A stretch of 64,000 bases of DNA from Candidatus Saccharicenans subterraneus (GTDB lineage: Bacteria; Acidobacteriota; Aminicenantia; Aminicenantales; Saccharicenantaceae), in assembly GCA_003426165.1 (NCBI GenBank), contig QUAH01000005.1, positions 1-64,000 on the forward strand, in the 5' to 3' direction. Under the pieces are notes generated by a model that was not told where the DNA came from, ran no database searches, and worked only from the letters and a program-made list of their open reading frames with translations. Positions 42,494-50,078 of this stretch are shown here, in pieces; position 1 is the stretch's first letter, and each line of letters opens with the position of its first letter. A program made the translations under genes and the position numbers.

Positions 42494-43987
42494 TCAGTTG
42501 CTGATTTCTTTAACGTAGATATTTCTGAAATAGACGGGCGACAGGCTGTCGTGGTTCTGGAGCCCAATATAACCCTCGGGGGCGAAGTCCCTGATCTTTC
42601 CCCTCGGCTCGGCCTTCCAGTCAATGACCTTCTGTCCGTTTAATTCAACAGTTATTCGGTCACCGATAAAAGTGATCCGGAAATGGTTCCACTCTCCGGT
42701 TGGCTTGAAGGCGTCTCGCGACGGAGCCTGGGCATCATAAACCGCCCCTGTTTTGTGTATTCCTTCCCCGGCATCGTATATCTGGATCTCGAAGGAATGG
42801 TAGATGTAATCGTCGCTGGTCGGCACCTCGGGGACGCGGAGAAAAATGCCCGAGTTGGTATTTTTCTGTGAACACTTGAATTCCAGGTCCAGTATAAAAT
42901 CTTTGAATTTTTTGCGGCTGTACCAGAGCAGTCCCATGCCGCCCTGAGATTTCAGCACGCCGGTTTTAGGATCCAGCTCGAAATATCCCGGGCCATAATG
43001 GTTCCAGCCGTGCTTTTCATAATAACCGTTGTACCGGCCCAGGAGCTGGTCGAAGCCTTCGTAATAGGTTATCTTTCTGATGAAGGCCAACCCCTTCTGG
43101 ATGGCCGGTTCGGGTGTCATCACTTCCTTTTCATTTTCATACTCAATGGTCAGGAAGCCAGCGTAGTCCTGAAGGGTCAGCTCGGCCAGGATGGCCTTGA
43201 TGTCGGCCTTGCCGCTGCCGAAGGCCACATCTTCCGCTTTCTTGGTTCCGAAGTCGCTGCGGTCTTTTAAGTGGACGTCTATGATCCGCCCCTGGAGTAA
43301 TCTCAGGCATTCCACCGGCTTGAGGTTACCCCTCATCCAGTGCCCGGTGTCGGCACAGACCCCGATTCTCTCGTCCAGCCCCTGAAGGTATTTGAGGGCC
43401 ACGGCCGGGTGGGCATACTTGCTGGGTTCGGGATGATTATGAACTGCAAGACGGACGTTGTATTCCTTGACCAGCTTATCGAGTATCGGGTAATCTTCAT
43501 CTTTTGGCTCGGTGACGATTATCCTTATTCCCAGTTTCCGGGCAAAATCAAAGACCCGGCGCATTTCTTCTTCCGTCCGGCCGGTATCGACCACCCCGTA
43601 AGCGACCACACTCATCTTCAGGGCGTTCAATTTTTCCCGGACCAGTTGCAGGTTTTCCTCGGCCATCTTGTGATCAAATATGACACTGGCGGGCAGGTCC
43701 CGGGACAGCCGCTGGCCGGGGAAGGCCTGGACGTAATCTATACCCAGGGCCCGGGTTTTCTCCAGGGCTTCAAAAAAAGTATACCCGCGGTAGGTCCAGC
43801 ACTGCATGGCCACCGGAAATTTTTTTATCCGGACGGCCTGATAATCGGTCTGCCTGACCTGCTGCTTTATCTCTTCCGGTATCACCTTTTCCTGCCCGCC
43901 GGGGCTGGCCAGCAAGAAAAGCTGGCTCCAGACCAGCAGGCTTAAAATGGCGAGACCAAACAGAACGATATTTTTTTTCTGCTTCAT
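42494..43987 (-). CDS. sugar isomerase/epimerase fused to a DUF1080 (3-keto-disaccharide hydrolase) domain
   Basis: A 497-residue exported protein (signal about 6-28). The N-terminal part (about 55-305) is a xylose-isomerase-like TIM barrel with metal-site segments such as VHNHPEPSKYAHP, VCADTGHWMRGN, IDVHLKDRSDF and FLTIEYENEKEV. The C-terminal part (about 310-495) is a DUF1080/3-keto-disaccharide hydrolase jelly roll: YSRKKFKDFILDLEFK, NSGIFLRVPE, FEIQIYDAGEG, GEWNHFRITFIGD and FAPEGYIGLQNH. DUF1080 members cleave 3-keto-glycosides. The ATG at 43987 has GGAGG at the right distance; a GTG two codons upstream is less likely. It is the third gene of a minus-strand unit with a Gfo/Idh/MocA oxidoreductase and an MFS permease. 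Confidence 0.88.
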   Translation of the reverse strand: MKQKKNIVLFGLAILSLLVWSQLFLLASPGGQEKVIPEEIKQQVRQTDYQAVRIKKFPVAMQCWTYRGYTFFEALEKTRALGIDYVQAFPGQRLSRDLPASVIFDHKMAEENLQLVREKLNALKMSVVAYGVVDTGRTEEEMRRVFDFARKLGIRIIVTEPKDEDYPILDKLVKEYNVRLAVHNHPEPSKYAHPAVALKYLQGLDERIGVCADTGHWMRGNLKPVECLRLLQGRIIDVHLKDRSDFGTKKAEDVAFGSGKADIKAILAELTLQDYAGFLTIEYENEKEVMTPEPAIQKGLAFIRKITYYEGFDQLLGRYNGYYEKHGWNHYGPGYFELDPKTGVLKSQGGMGLLWYSRKKFKDFILDLEFKCSQKNTNSGIFLRVPEVPTSDDYIYHSFEIQIYDAGEGIHKTGAVYDAQAPSRDAFKPTGEWNHFRITFIGDRITVELNGQKVIDWKAEPRGKIRDFAPEGYIGLQNHDSLSPVYFRNIYVKEISN

Positions 43988-44038
43988 TTTCACCCCTCCG
44001 GGTCTAAATTTATTATTAACCGCGAAACGGTTAAACGA

Positions 44039-45298
44039 CTATTTTTTCTTCCTGGGGTTCCACTGGCCCCTGGCCACGGCCGGGATAAAGTTGTCCAGCC
44101 CGGGTGGCGGGAAGGGGAGAGTCTTATCTTTTTCTATGCTCATGTAGGCGGCCATCAACAGCTCGGTCACGTTGACCCCGTCGCTGAAATTCTCCATGGG
44201 TCTTCTGCCCTCCAGGAAGGATTCGACCATGTGGCGGTTTTCGGCCGTGTATCCGTATTCGTGTTCTTCGCTGGAGACCACCGGCATCAGGCCAACCTCG
44301 GCGTTCTGTTTTTCCACCAGGTCTTCTCCTGCCTTCCCCTTTACCTTCCGGCTGAAGAAGACTTTAAGTCCGGAATCCAGGGTGTTAACCTGCATGGAGT
44401 ATTCCGGTCCCAGGAGTTCCATGGTCAGTCGCAATCCGGCTCCGACATAGCACCAGGAGGTGGTGGTCTCAACCACCAGGATGTGGCCCTGCCTGTCCTT
44501 ATATTCGACCACCGACCGGGCAAAGTCTTCGGCCGGCCTGCTGGCATAATCCAGCTTGCCGTCACTGATCCGTTTTAAGTGGTCAACGTATTCGGGCAGC
44601 TGCCACTTCAGGCAGTGAGCATAGGCGGTAACCTTGACCGGTGTTAATTCCTCCCGGCTGGCTCCGGGCGGAGTCAGCATGAACCGGGCTTCTTCCACCG
44701 AGTGGCACATCATGTCGTTGAGGACTCCACCGCCCTGCAGCTCTCCTTCCCAGAACCAGGGCATGTGGGGCCCGCTGTGCTCTTCGGCTGCCCGGGCCAG
44801 GTAGGGGCGACCGCAGAGCTTGGCTCCCCGGGCCCAGATGATCTCTTTTCCGCGGACCACGGCCGGGGCAAAGACCTGGTTTTCCAGGTAGCCGTCGAGC
44901 AGGCCGGCTTTTTGCGCCAGCTGCAGCATCCGCCGGGCTTCCTTCACGTTGCGACCCAGGGGCTTTTCGCAGGTCACCCCGATTAGCTCGCCCTTTCCTT
45001 TTATTACCGCCTCGGCAATTTCTTCCATGACTGCTACGCGGGTGTAATTGGGCGAGCAGATCCAGATGGCGTCAATGGCCGGGTCGGCCACCATTTCGGT
45101 AATCGTTTTATATGTCCTGGCTTCGCCCACCTTGAGCTGCCGGGCCAGGGCGGCCGCTTCTCCGGCTCTTTTCTGGTCGGGGTCATAGATGCCCAGGACG
45201 TCAGCGTTGCGGACTCCCACCCAGGAACGGATATGGAACCGGGTGATGAAACCGCCACCGATAAAGCCTATCCCCAGATTTTTCTTTTTGGTCTTCAT
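44039..45298 (-). CDS. Gfo/Idh/MocA family oxidoreductase
   Basis: A 419-residue NAD(P)-dependent sugar dehydrogenase-type protein. The N-terminal Rossmann domain has GFIGGGFITRFH, the DAIWICSPNYTRVAV segment, and the CEKPLGRNVKEA motif whose Lys helps catalysis; the C-terminal alpha/beta domain follows from about 140 (LENQVFAPAVVRGKEI). There is no signal peptide. In DUF1080-containing pathways an enzyme of this family oxidises or reduces C3 of a glycoside, which agrees with the next gene downstream (45 bases). An AAGGAG site precedes the ATG. Confidence 0.9.
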   Translation of the reverse strand: MKTKKKNLGIGFIGGGFITRFHIRSWVGVRNADVLGIYDPDQKRAGEAAALARQLKVGEARTYKTITEMVADPAIDAIWICSPNYTRVAVMEEIAEAVIKGKGELIGVTCEKPLGRNVKEARRMLQLAQKAGLLDGYLENQVFAPAVVRGKEIIWARGAKLCGRPYLARAAEEHSGPHMPWFWEGELQGGGVLNDMMCHSVEEARFMLTPPGASREELTPVKVTAYAHCLKWQLPEYVDHLKRISDGKLDYASRPAEDFARSVVEYKDRQGHILVVETTTSWCYVGAGLRLTMELLGPEYSMQVNTLDSGLKVFFSRKVKGKAGEDLVEKQNAEVGLMPVVSSEEHEYGYTAENRHMVESFLEGRRPMENFSDGVNVTELLMAAYMSIEKDKTLPFPPPGLDNFIPAVARGQWNPRKKK

Positions 45299-45366
45299 AT
45301 CTTATCTCCTTTTCCTCTTTACAAAATTAAATGTAATAGTCTAAGATACTTTGGCCTCTTCCTCCT

Positions 45367-45392
45367 CTTGAACCAACCGTGTTGGTTTCAAG
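45367..45392 (-). other. stable hairpin at the 3' end of the MFS permease gene
   Basis: CTTGAACCAAC (45367-45377) and GTTGGTTTCAAG (45381-45392) pair over 11 positions with a single-base bulge and a three-base loop. It includes the permease stop codon and precedes the oxidoreductase gene by about 70 bases. No T-run follows on the minus strand, so it more likely stabilises or processes the mRNA than ends it. Confidence 0.4.
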
Positions 45393-46620
45393 CCTGATTG
45401 ATTCCGGCAGCTTCCGTTTCCAGGGACCGATTGCGACTTTCCCGGAAGAAAGCCAGGAAGATCACCAGGCAGAGCAGGGTCAGGACGGTTGGCACCAGGA
45501 AAGTGCCGCGCCAGTTAACCACCCCGTCCCTGGTGAAAAGGTCCTGTATCCAGCCGCAGAACAGGCTGCCAACGAAGTTACCGAAGCCCAGGATGATGAC
45601 GGCGATCAGGCTCTGAGCCGAATGCCGGATGTCCTTGGGGGCAATATTATCGACGTAGATGTAAGCTGCGGTGAAGAAAAAGACATAACAGAAGCCGTGA
45701 AGGGCCAGCGAGGCGATCACCAGCCAGGAAGGCTGACCGATGACAAATATAATATAGCGGATCGGCCAGGCCAGTATGCCCAGGGTCAGGGTCATCCGCA
45801 TGCCGAACTTCTTCAGGGCCCAGCTCAGCATGAAGGCCATGACGAAGATCTCGGCCACCTGGGCAATGGTCATGACAAAGGAGACCGACTGCTGATTGAC
45901 GCCCACTTTCTGGGTCAGAAAGGGAGAGGTCAAGACGTAGTAGAATTGAAGCTCGGTGGCCACCACAAATGAAATTATGGCGAAAATCAGAAAATTCTTA
46001 TCTTTCAGCATTTTCAGAGCTTCCAGGAAGGCCCAGGGCTTGGCCGACTCTTTCTGCGGGGGAGTATGGGGCAGGCTGAATGAGTATAAGCCCATAATAA
46101 TTGAGAAGATTCCAGCCAGGATCAGGGTATCACCCTTCATGGCTATTCCTTCCGGGGATTTGACCAGCCAGCGCCAGCCGGCCAGGGCCCAGCCGGCCGC
46201 TATCCAGCCGATGGTTCCCCAGACCCTGATGGCTCCGAATTCTTTTTCCGAGCTCTTCAGGTTAACAAAGGCGATGGAGTTGGTCAGGGCCAGGGTGGGA
46301 GCGTAGACCAGGCAGTAAAGCAGCATCAACCACATCATGGGCTGAAAGTCGGTGATGCTGGCTATCAGGACGAGCAGACCGCCGCCAGCCAGCTGGAGAA
46401 CGGCAATCACTTTCTCGCTGGCAAAGTAGCGGTCAGCAAGTTGGCCTCCCAGGAAAGGGGAGATGATGGTGGCCAGCGGCAGCAGGCTGAAGATGAGGCC
46501 CAGCTGGCCGCCGGTGAACCCCAGGTTATTCTGAAGGTAAGCGGAAAGAACCGGGGCCCAGGAACCCCAGATGGCATACTGAAGAAACATCATGACGCTC
46601 AATCGGAACTTAACGCTCAT
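45388..46620 (-). CDS. NupG/YegT-type MFS permease (nucleoside or sugar/H+ symporter)
   Basis: A 410-residue polytopic protein of the nucleoside:H+ symporter branch of the MFS: MSVKFRLSVMMFLQYAIWGSW, PFLGGQLADRYFASEKVIAV, and NSIAFVNLKSSEKEFGAIRVWGTIGW are characteristic. The frame is open 77 codons further upstream, but the ATG at 46620 gives the family N-terminus and has AAAGGAG. Although relatives carry nucleosides, in environmental bacteria this type often lies beside sugar catabolism genes, as here (oxidoreductase and DUF1080 fusion downstream), so a glycoside is a likely substrate. Confidence 0.88.
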   Translation of the reverse strand: MSVKFRLSVMMFLQYAIWGSWAPVLSAYLQNNLGFTGGQLGLIFSLLPLATIISPFLGGQLADRYFASEKVIAVLQLAGGGLLVLIASITDFQPMMWLMLLYCLVYAPTLALTNSIAFVNLKSSEKEFGAIRVWGTIGWIAAGWALAGWRWLVKSPEGIAMKGDTLILAGIFSIIMGLYSFSLPHTPPQKESAKPWAFLEALKMLKDKNFLIFAIISFVVATELQFYYVLTSPFLTQKVGVNQQSVSFVMTIAQVAEIFVMAFMLSWALKKFGMRMTLTLGILAWPIRYIIFVIGQPSWLVIASLALHGFCYVFFFTAAYIYVDNIAPKDIRHSAQSLIAVIILGFGNFVGSLFCGWIQDLFTRDGVVNWRGTFLVPTVLTLLCLVIFLAFFRESRNRSLETEAAGINQA

Positions 46621-46635
46621 CAGCTCACTCCTTTC

Positions 46636-46649
46636 TTCAGATATCTGAA
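46636..46649. repeat. 14-base perfect palindrome in the permease leader, likely operator
   Basis: TTCAGATATCTGAA is its own reverse complement; a third half-site TTTCAGA follows five bases later. It lies between the predicted transcription start (near 46657, minus strand) and the ribosome site of the MFS permease gene, a usual position for repressor binding. Confidence 0.5.
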
Positions 46650-46663
46650 TTGGTTTCAGATGA

Positions 46664-46692
46664 AGGATATTTTTTTCCATATTTTTTGTCAA
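46664..46692 (-). promoter_or_regulatory. promoter of the permease-oxidoreductase-isomerase unit
   Basis: On the minus strand a perfect TTGACA (46687-46692), a 17-base A-rich spacer and TATCCT (46664-46669). The palindrome at 46636-46649 lies just downstream of the expected start site. Confidence 0.65.
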
Positions 46693-46734
46693 ATTTATTT
46701 GCCCGGCAGAAAGCAGTGTGTTCAAAAATTTTTG

Positions 46735-46761
46735 TTGATATTTTTCCCGGTCTGTGATAAT
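46735..46761 (+). promoter_or_regulatory. extended -10 promoter of the PilZ gene
   Basis: TTGATA (46735-46740) and TGTGATAAT ending at 46761 (extended -10, GATAAT at 46756-46761) with a short 15-base spacer. It shows that the GTG at 46754 cannot be the true start of the PilZ gene. Confidence 0.45.
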
Positions 46762-46801
46762 AGAAAAAAAAAGGCAAAGGAGAAAGGCCATTCCGACAGC
46801 A

Positions 46802-47152
46802 ATGGAAAAAAGAAGGGAAAAAAGACTGGACGAAGAAAATAAGGTTGTCATTCATGTGCTGCCCGAAAACGAGCAGCAGGAAGAGGAATCATTTTATTCG
46901 TTTTCAAGAGATATTTCCGTGGGCGGGTTGCGACTGATGACCGATTCGCCCCTGCCGGTCAAGACCAGGGTCCGGCTGGAAATTGCCCTGGCCGAGTCCC
47001 AGAGACTCATCACCGGCATCGCCGAGGTCCGCTGGGTCAAGAGCCTGTTCGATGACGATGTTTTTGAAATGGGCCTGGAATTTGTGGAGCTTGACCCCCA
47101 GAGCCGGGTTCACCTGCTGGAACATGTCTACCGCAAGGTTCTGGCGCGCTGA
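46802..47152 (+). CDS. PilZ domain protein (cyclic di-GMP receptor)
   Basis: A 116-residue protein that is essentially one PilZ domain. The c-di-GMP-binding RxxxR motif is R4-E-K-x-R8 type (EKRREKRLDE), and DISVGGLRL supplies the (D/N)xSxxG motif. It would sense cyclic di-GMP and act on motility, secretion or polysaccharide output by protein contact. The ATG at 46802 has only a distant ribosome site (AGGAG about 19 bases before); an in-frame ATT at 46790 has AGGAG at ideal spacing. It is followed by the DUF2207 gene. Confidence 0.88.
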   Translation: MEKRREKRLDEENKVVIHVLPENEQQEEESFYSFSRDISVGGLRLMTDSPLPVKTRVRLEIALAESQRLITGIAEVRWVKSLFDDDVFEMGLEFVELDPQSRVHLLEHVYRKVLAR

Positions 47153-47237
47153 GGATTAGCCGGCGGCCAACGGAGTTCTCTGTTTCTTTCTCCCGAAGAT
47201 TGTTTGAAATCGTTTTGTGGTCAGGATGAGGTTCAAG

Positions 47238-49082
47238 ATGAACAGAGTCTATCGGCCTTACCTTCCCCTCCTTTTTTTATTTTTACTTCTGGCCTGGCCA
47301 TTGGCTGGCCTTAAAGCCCAGAACAAGAACTATTACTTTCCAGACCTCAGGGCTGACCTGTATGTTCAGAAAGATGGGTCCTTTATTGTCGATGAGTTCC
47401 TGACTTTTGAGTTCCAGGGGCAATTTTCCTGGGCTTCCCTCTGGATTCCCCTGCGGGCCAGACAGAATTCAAGCCTGGAGGTGATGGTTCAGGATTTCCG
47501 GGTCCGGGATGAGCAGGGGCAGGACCTGCCGCTGGAAACATCCGCCGGGGGAGGGAGGTTTCAGGCCAGGTGGAGGTTTTCCGCCAGGAATGAGAGGCGC
47601 ACCTTCAATATCCATTACAGGATAATTAACGGCATATTCAACTACCCTGAAATCAGCGAACTTTACTGGCAGATCATAGGGTCTGAGGTCGACCGACCAA
47701 CGGCCAGAGCGGTGGTCACTGTGCACCTGCCAGAGCCGGTGGCCAGCCGGGAGCAACTGCTGATTTACGGGCACGGGCCCCTTTCTGGAAGGTCAGAAAT
47801 CCTGGACCTTCAAACCCTTCGCTTTGAGGCTTCCAACATAGCTTCCAGGCAATTCATGGAAATCAGGGTGGTCTGGCCGGCTGGCCTGGTGGCCGGCGTT
47901 AAGGCCACGGGTTACACCCTGGAAACGATCAAAGAAGAAGAGGCCAGGTTCGTTGAGGAGACGATAGCCAGGGTCAGGCAGGCTCAGGACCGTGAGGCCC
48001 GCCGGGTTGAATTCCTGAAAAAACTGGGACTGGCCTGGGTTATCTGGCAGATCCTCGGCCCGATCTTATGGCTGGTAATTTATTTCCATTTCTGGAAAAG
48101 AGTGGGGCGCGACTATCGCTTCGATGACATTCCAGAATACTTCAGGGAATTGCCATCAGACCTCCCCCCGGCCCTGGTCCAGGTCCTGCGACGCGAAGGT
48201 GAAAAGCCTCTGCCGGTCGCCTTTACCGCCACCATCTTTGACCTGGCTACCCGGGGCTACCTGGCCATAGAAGACAAGAAGATGGAAAAGAAAACCCTGC
48301 TGGGTTCCAAAACAAACGAGCTAACCATTTTTGAACTGAAGAAAAATTACCGGGAAGACAACAGTTTGAGAAGCTGGGAAAAGTCAGTCCTGGATGTCGT
48401 CTTCGACCGGGCCGGTGAACTGGGCCAGCCCGGAAGCCGGGTTTCCCTGGATGAACTGGTCAGTTACCTCAAGAAACACCCGGTAGAGTACCAGGTCTGG
48501 TTCAGAGAATGGCAGAAGGAAATACAGCAGGAGGGCCGAAAACTGGGGTTTGTAGAGCCAGAAAGCCGTCGGTTGAGCCAGATCGTCATGATAATCAGCC
48601 TGATTGTGGCCAGCCTGACTTTTTCTCCGGTGATGTTCATCATGACCCTGGTGCTGGGGCCGAAGCTCAAGAGGCGGCGCCGGGACTGGGCCCGGGAAAA
48701 TGAATTGTGGAAAGCCCTGGACCGGTTCCTGGATGATTTCTCAGAATTCAAGGAAATTCCGGCCGAGGCCTACCGCCTCTGGGATAAGTACCTGGTCTTC
48801 GGCATCCTTTTCGGCAATGCCAGGAAGCTGGTCAAGATGCTGCCCAGGGTGCTCGAAGGCGAACAGGCCGTTTCTCCGGCCTGGGTGGTCGGGGCCTACG
48901 GAGCGGCGGGGATCAGCCACCAGGTGGAGGCCATTTCAGCCACCATTTCATCCATAGAAAGAGCGGCCACGGCCATCAGCCAGGCCAGCGCCCATGCTGC
49001 CCACTACTCGTCCGGAAGCGGCGGTGGCTTCAGCGGCGGGGGCGGGGGAGGCGGAGGCGGGGGTGGCGTTTCGGCCGGTTGA
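47238..49082 (+). CDS. DUF2207 membrane protein
   Basis: A 614-residue protein with a signal peptide (about 8-26), an extracytoplasmic beta-rich DUF2207 N-terminal domain (ADLYVQKDGSFIVDEFLTFEF; FNIHYRIINGIF), a membrane span near 270-290 (LAWVIWQILGPILWLVIYFH), a cytoplasmic winged-helix-like region (LPVAFTATIFDLATRGYLAI), another hydrophobic hairpin near 455-480, and a glycine-run tail (FSGGGGGGGGGGG) typical of DUF2207 proteins. No function is established for the family. The ATG at 47238 has GAGG upstream. The next two genes encode small proteins on the same strand. Confidence 0.88.
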   Translation: MNRVYRPYLPLLFLFLLLAWPLAGLKAQNKNYYFPDLRADLYVQKDGSFIVDEFLTFEFQGQFSWASLWIPLRARQNSSLEVMVQDFRVRDEQGQDLPLETSAGGGRFQARWRFSARNERRTFNIHYRIINGIFNYPEISELYWQIIGSEVDRPTARAVVTVHLPEPVASREQLLIYGHGPLSGRSEILDLQTLRFEASNIASRQFMEIRVVWPAGLVAGVKATGYTLETIKEEEARFVEETIARVRQAQDREARRVEFLKKLGLAWVIWQILGPILWLVIYFHFWKRVGRDYRFDDIPEYFRELPSDLPPALVQVLRREGEKPLPVAFTATIFDLATRGYLAIEDKKMEKKTLLGSKTNELTIFELKKNYREDNSLRSWEKSVLDVVFDRAGELGQPGSRVSLDELVSYLKKHPVEYQVWFREWQKEIQQEGRKLGFVEPESRRLSQIVMIISLIVASLTFSPVMFIMTLVLGPKLKRRRRDWARENELWKALDRFLDDFSEFKEIPAEAYRLWDKYLVFGILFGNARKLVKMLPRVLEGEQAVSPAWVVGAYGAAGISHQVEAISATISSIERAATAISQASAHAAHYSSGSGGGFSGGGGGGGGGGGVSAG

Positions 49083-49137
49083 GGGCCCGATAGGCCTGTA
49101 AAAAAGCAAGCAAATATTAAACTGAAGGGTGAGAATC

Positions 49138-49710
49138 ATGGGATCTGACCTTAAGACTAAAAAGCCTGAAAAGCCGGACGCGCCCGGGTTTTTCGGTCGG
49201 CTTTTCTCCCTAATGATAATTTTGAGTGCTGCTGCCTGTTTTTTAACCCGGTTCCAGGCCTGCCAGAAACCGGACGAGGCTGAAGAAATCAGGGAATCAT
49301 TGCGGACGGTAGCCGTCCAGGCCGAGAAAAAGAATCTGGAAAAAATCAAGGGATACCTGGCCGATGACTACCGGGATTTCGAAGGGCGAGATTCAGCCTG
49401 GACGGCCAGCCTGCTGGAATATTATTTCAAGAATTACCAGGGTATTGCGATCCACCTGCTGGATATTTACGTAGATATTAATAAGGACCCGGCTGAGGCC
49501 GAGGCCGACGTCCTGCTGTCCTCGGGACCTCTCGAGACCCTGAGGAAGCTGGTGGGCGTGGTTGGAGTCTATTACCGGTTTAATTTTAGCCTGGAAAAGA
49601 GGTCCGGAAGATGGCAGATAATTTATGCCGCCTGGAAAGAGGTGGATTCAAATTCCCTGCTTCCGGGTTCGAGGGCGATATTGAAGAAGATTTTTCCAGA
49701 CCAGTTTTAG
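49138..49710 (+). CDS. unidentified membrane-anchored protein, NTF2-like fold possible
   Basis: A 190-residue protein with a hydrophobic stretch at about 18-34 (possible anchor or signal; it contains a Cys but no clear lipobox) followed by an extracytoplasmic domain: VAVQAEKKNLEKIKGYLADDYRDFEGRD, AIHLLDIYVDINKDPAEAEA and RSGRWQIIYAAWKEV. The order helix-helix-long strands ending in a W-x-I strand resembles NTF2/DUF4440-like domains, but I cannot assign a family. It lies 55 bases after the DUF2207 gene and 24 before the DUF4342 gene; they are probably co-transcribed. Confidence 0.75.
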   Translation: MGSDLKTKKPEKPDAPGFFGRLFSLMIILSAAACFLTRFQACQKPDEAEEIRESLRTVAVQAEKKNLEKIKGYLADDYRDFEGRDSAWTASLLEYYFKNYQGIAIHLLDIYVDINKDPAEAEADVLLSSGPLETLRKLVGVVGVYYRFNFSLEKRSGRWQIIYAAWKEVDSNSLLPGSRAILKKIFPDQF

Positions 49711-49734
49711 TTATTAATTTAAAAGGAGAAAAAC

Positions 49735-49998
49735 ATGGAAGAGAAAAAAACCAGGTATGAAGAATTCAGGGTCAGCGGGTCCGAAATACTGGAAAAAATA
49801 AAGGAAATCATCAGGGAAGGAAACGCCCGCCGGATCATTTTCAAAACCGAAGACGGCCGCACCTTCATGGAAATTCCCCTGACCGTCGGTATTGTGGGAA
49901 CCCTTATTGCCCCGGTCTGGGCAGCCATCGGGGCGGTGGCCGCCCTGGCCTCCAACCTGACCATTGTGGTCGAAAAGGAAACCAGGGATAAGCCGTAA
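49735..49998 (+). CDS. DUF4342 domain protein
   Basis: An 87-residue protein with the DUF4342 pattern: an N-terminal helix (FRVSGSEILEKIKEIIREGN), two strands (ARRIIFKTEDGRTFMEIPL), then a hydrophobic helix (VGIVGTLIAPVWAAIGAVAALAS) and a short charged tail. It is probably associated with the inner membrane. The role is unknown. AAAGGAG lies ahead of the ATG. It is the last gene of the DUF2207 cluster. Confidence 0.85.
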   Translation: MEEKKTRYEEFRVSGSEILEKIKEIIREGNARRIIFKTEDGRTFMEIPLTVGIVGTLIAPVWAAIGAVAALASNLTIVVEKETRDKP

Positions 49999-50017
49999 GA
50001 TTGCCCGCAATTTTTTC

Positions 50018-50046
50018 TTGATAAACCCGGTCCATTCTGGTAAAGA
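50018..50046 (+). promoter_or_regulatory. promoter of the first BNR propeller gene
   Basis: TTGATA (50018-50023, five of six), a 17-base spacer and TAAAGA (50041-50046), preceded by TGG so that it forms an extended -10. The distance to the ATG at 50079 is 32 bases. Confidence 0.45.
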
Positions 50047-50078
50047 GAACCTGTCCGATTAAATTAATGGAGTCCAGG

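Noticed and set aside
46621-46851. 77-codon N-terminal extension of the MFS permease
   Set aside because: It would span the promoter and palindrome, and the ATG at 46620 has an AAAGGAG site and the normal family start.
49018-49075. GGC/GGG-rich tract, candidate simple repeat
   Set aside because: It encodes the poly-glycine tail that is normal for DUF2207 proteins.
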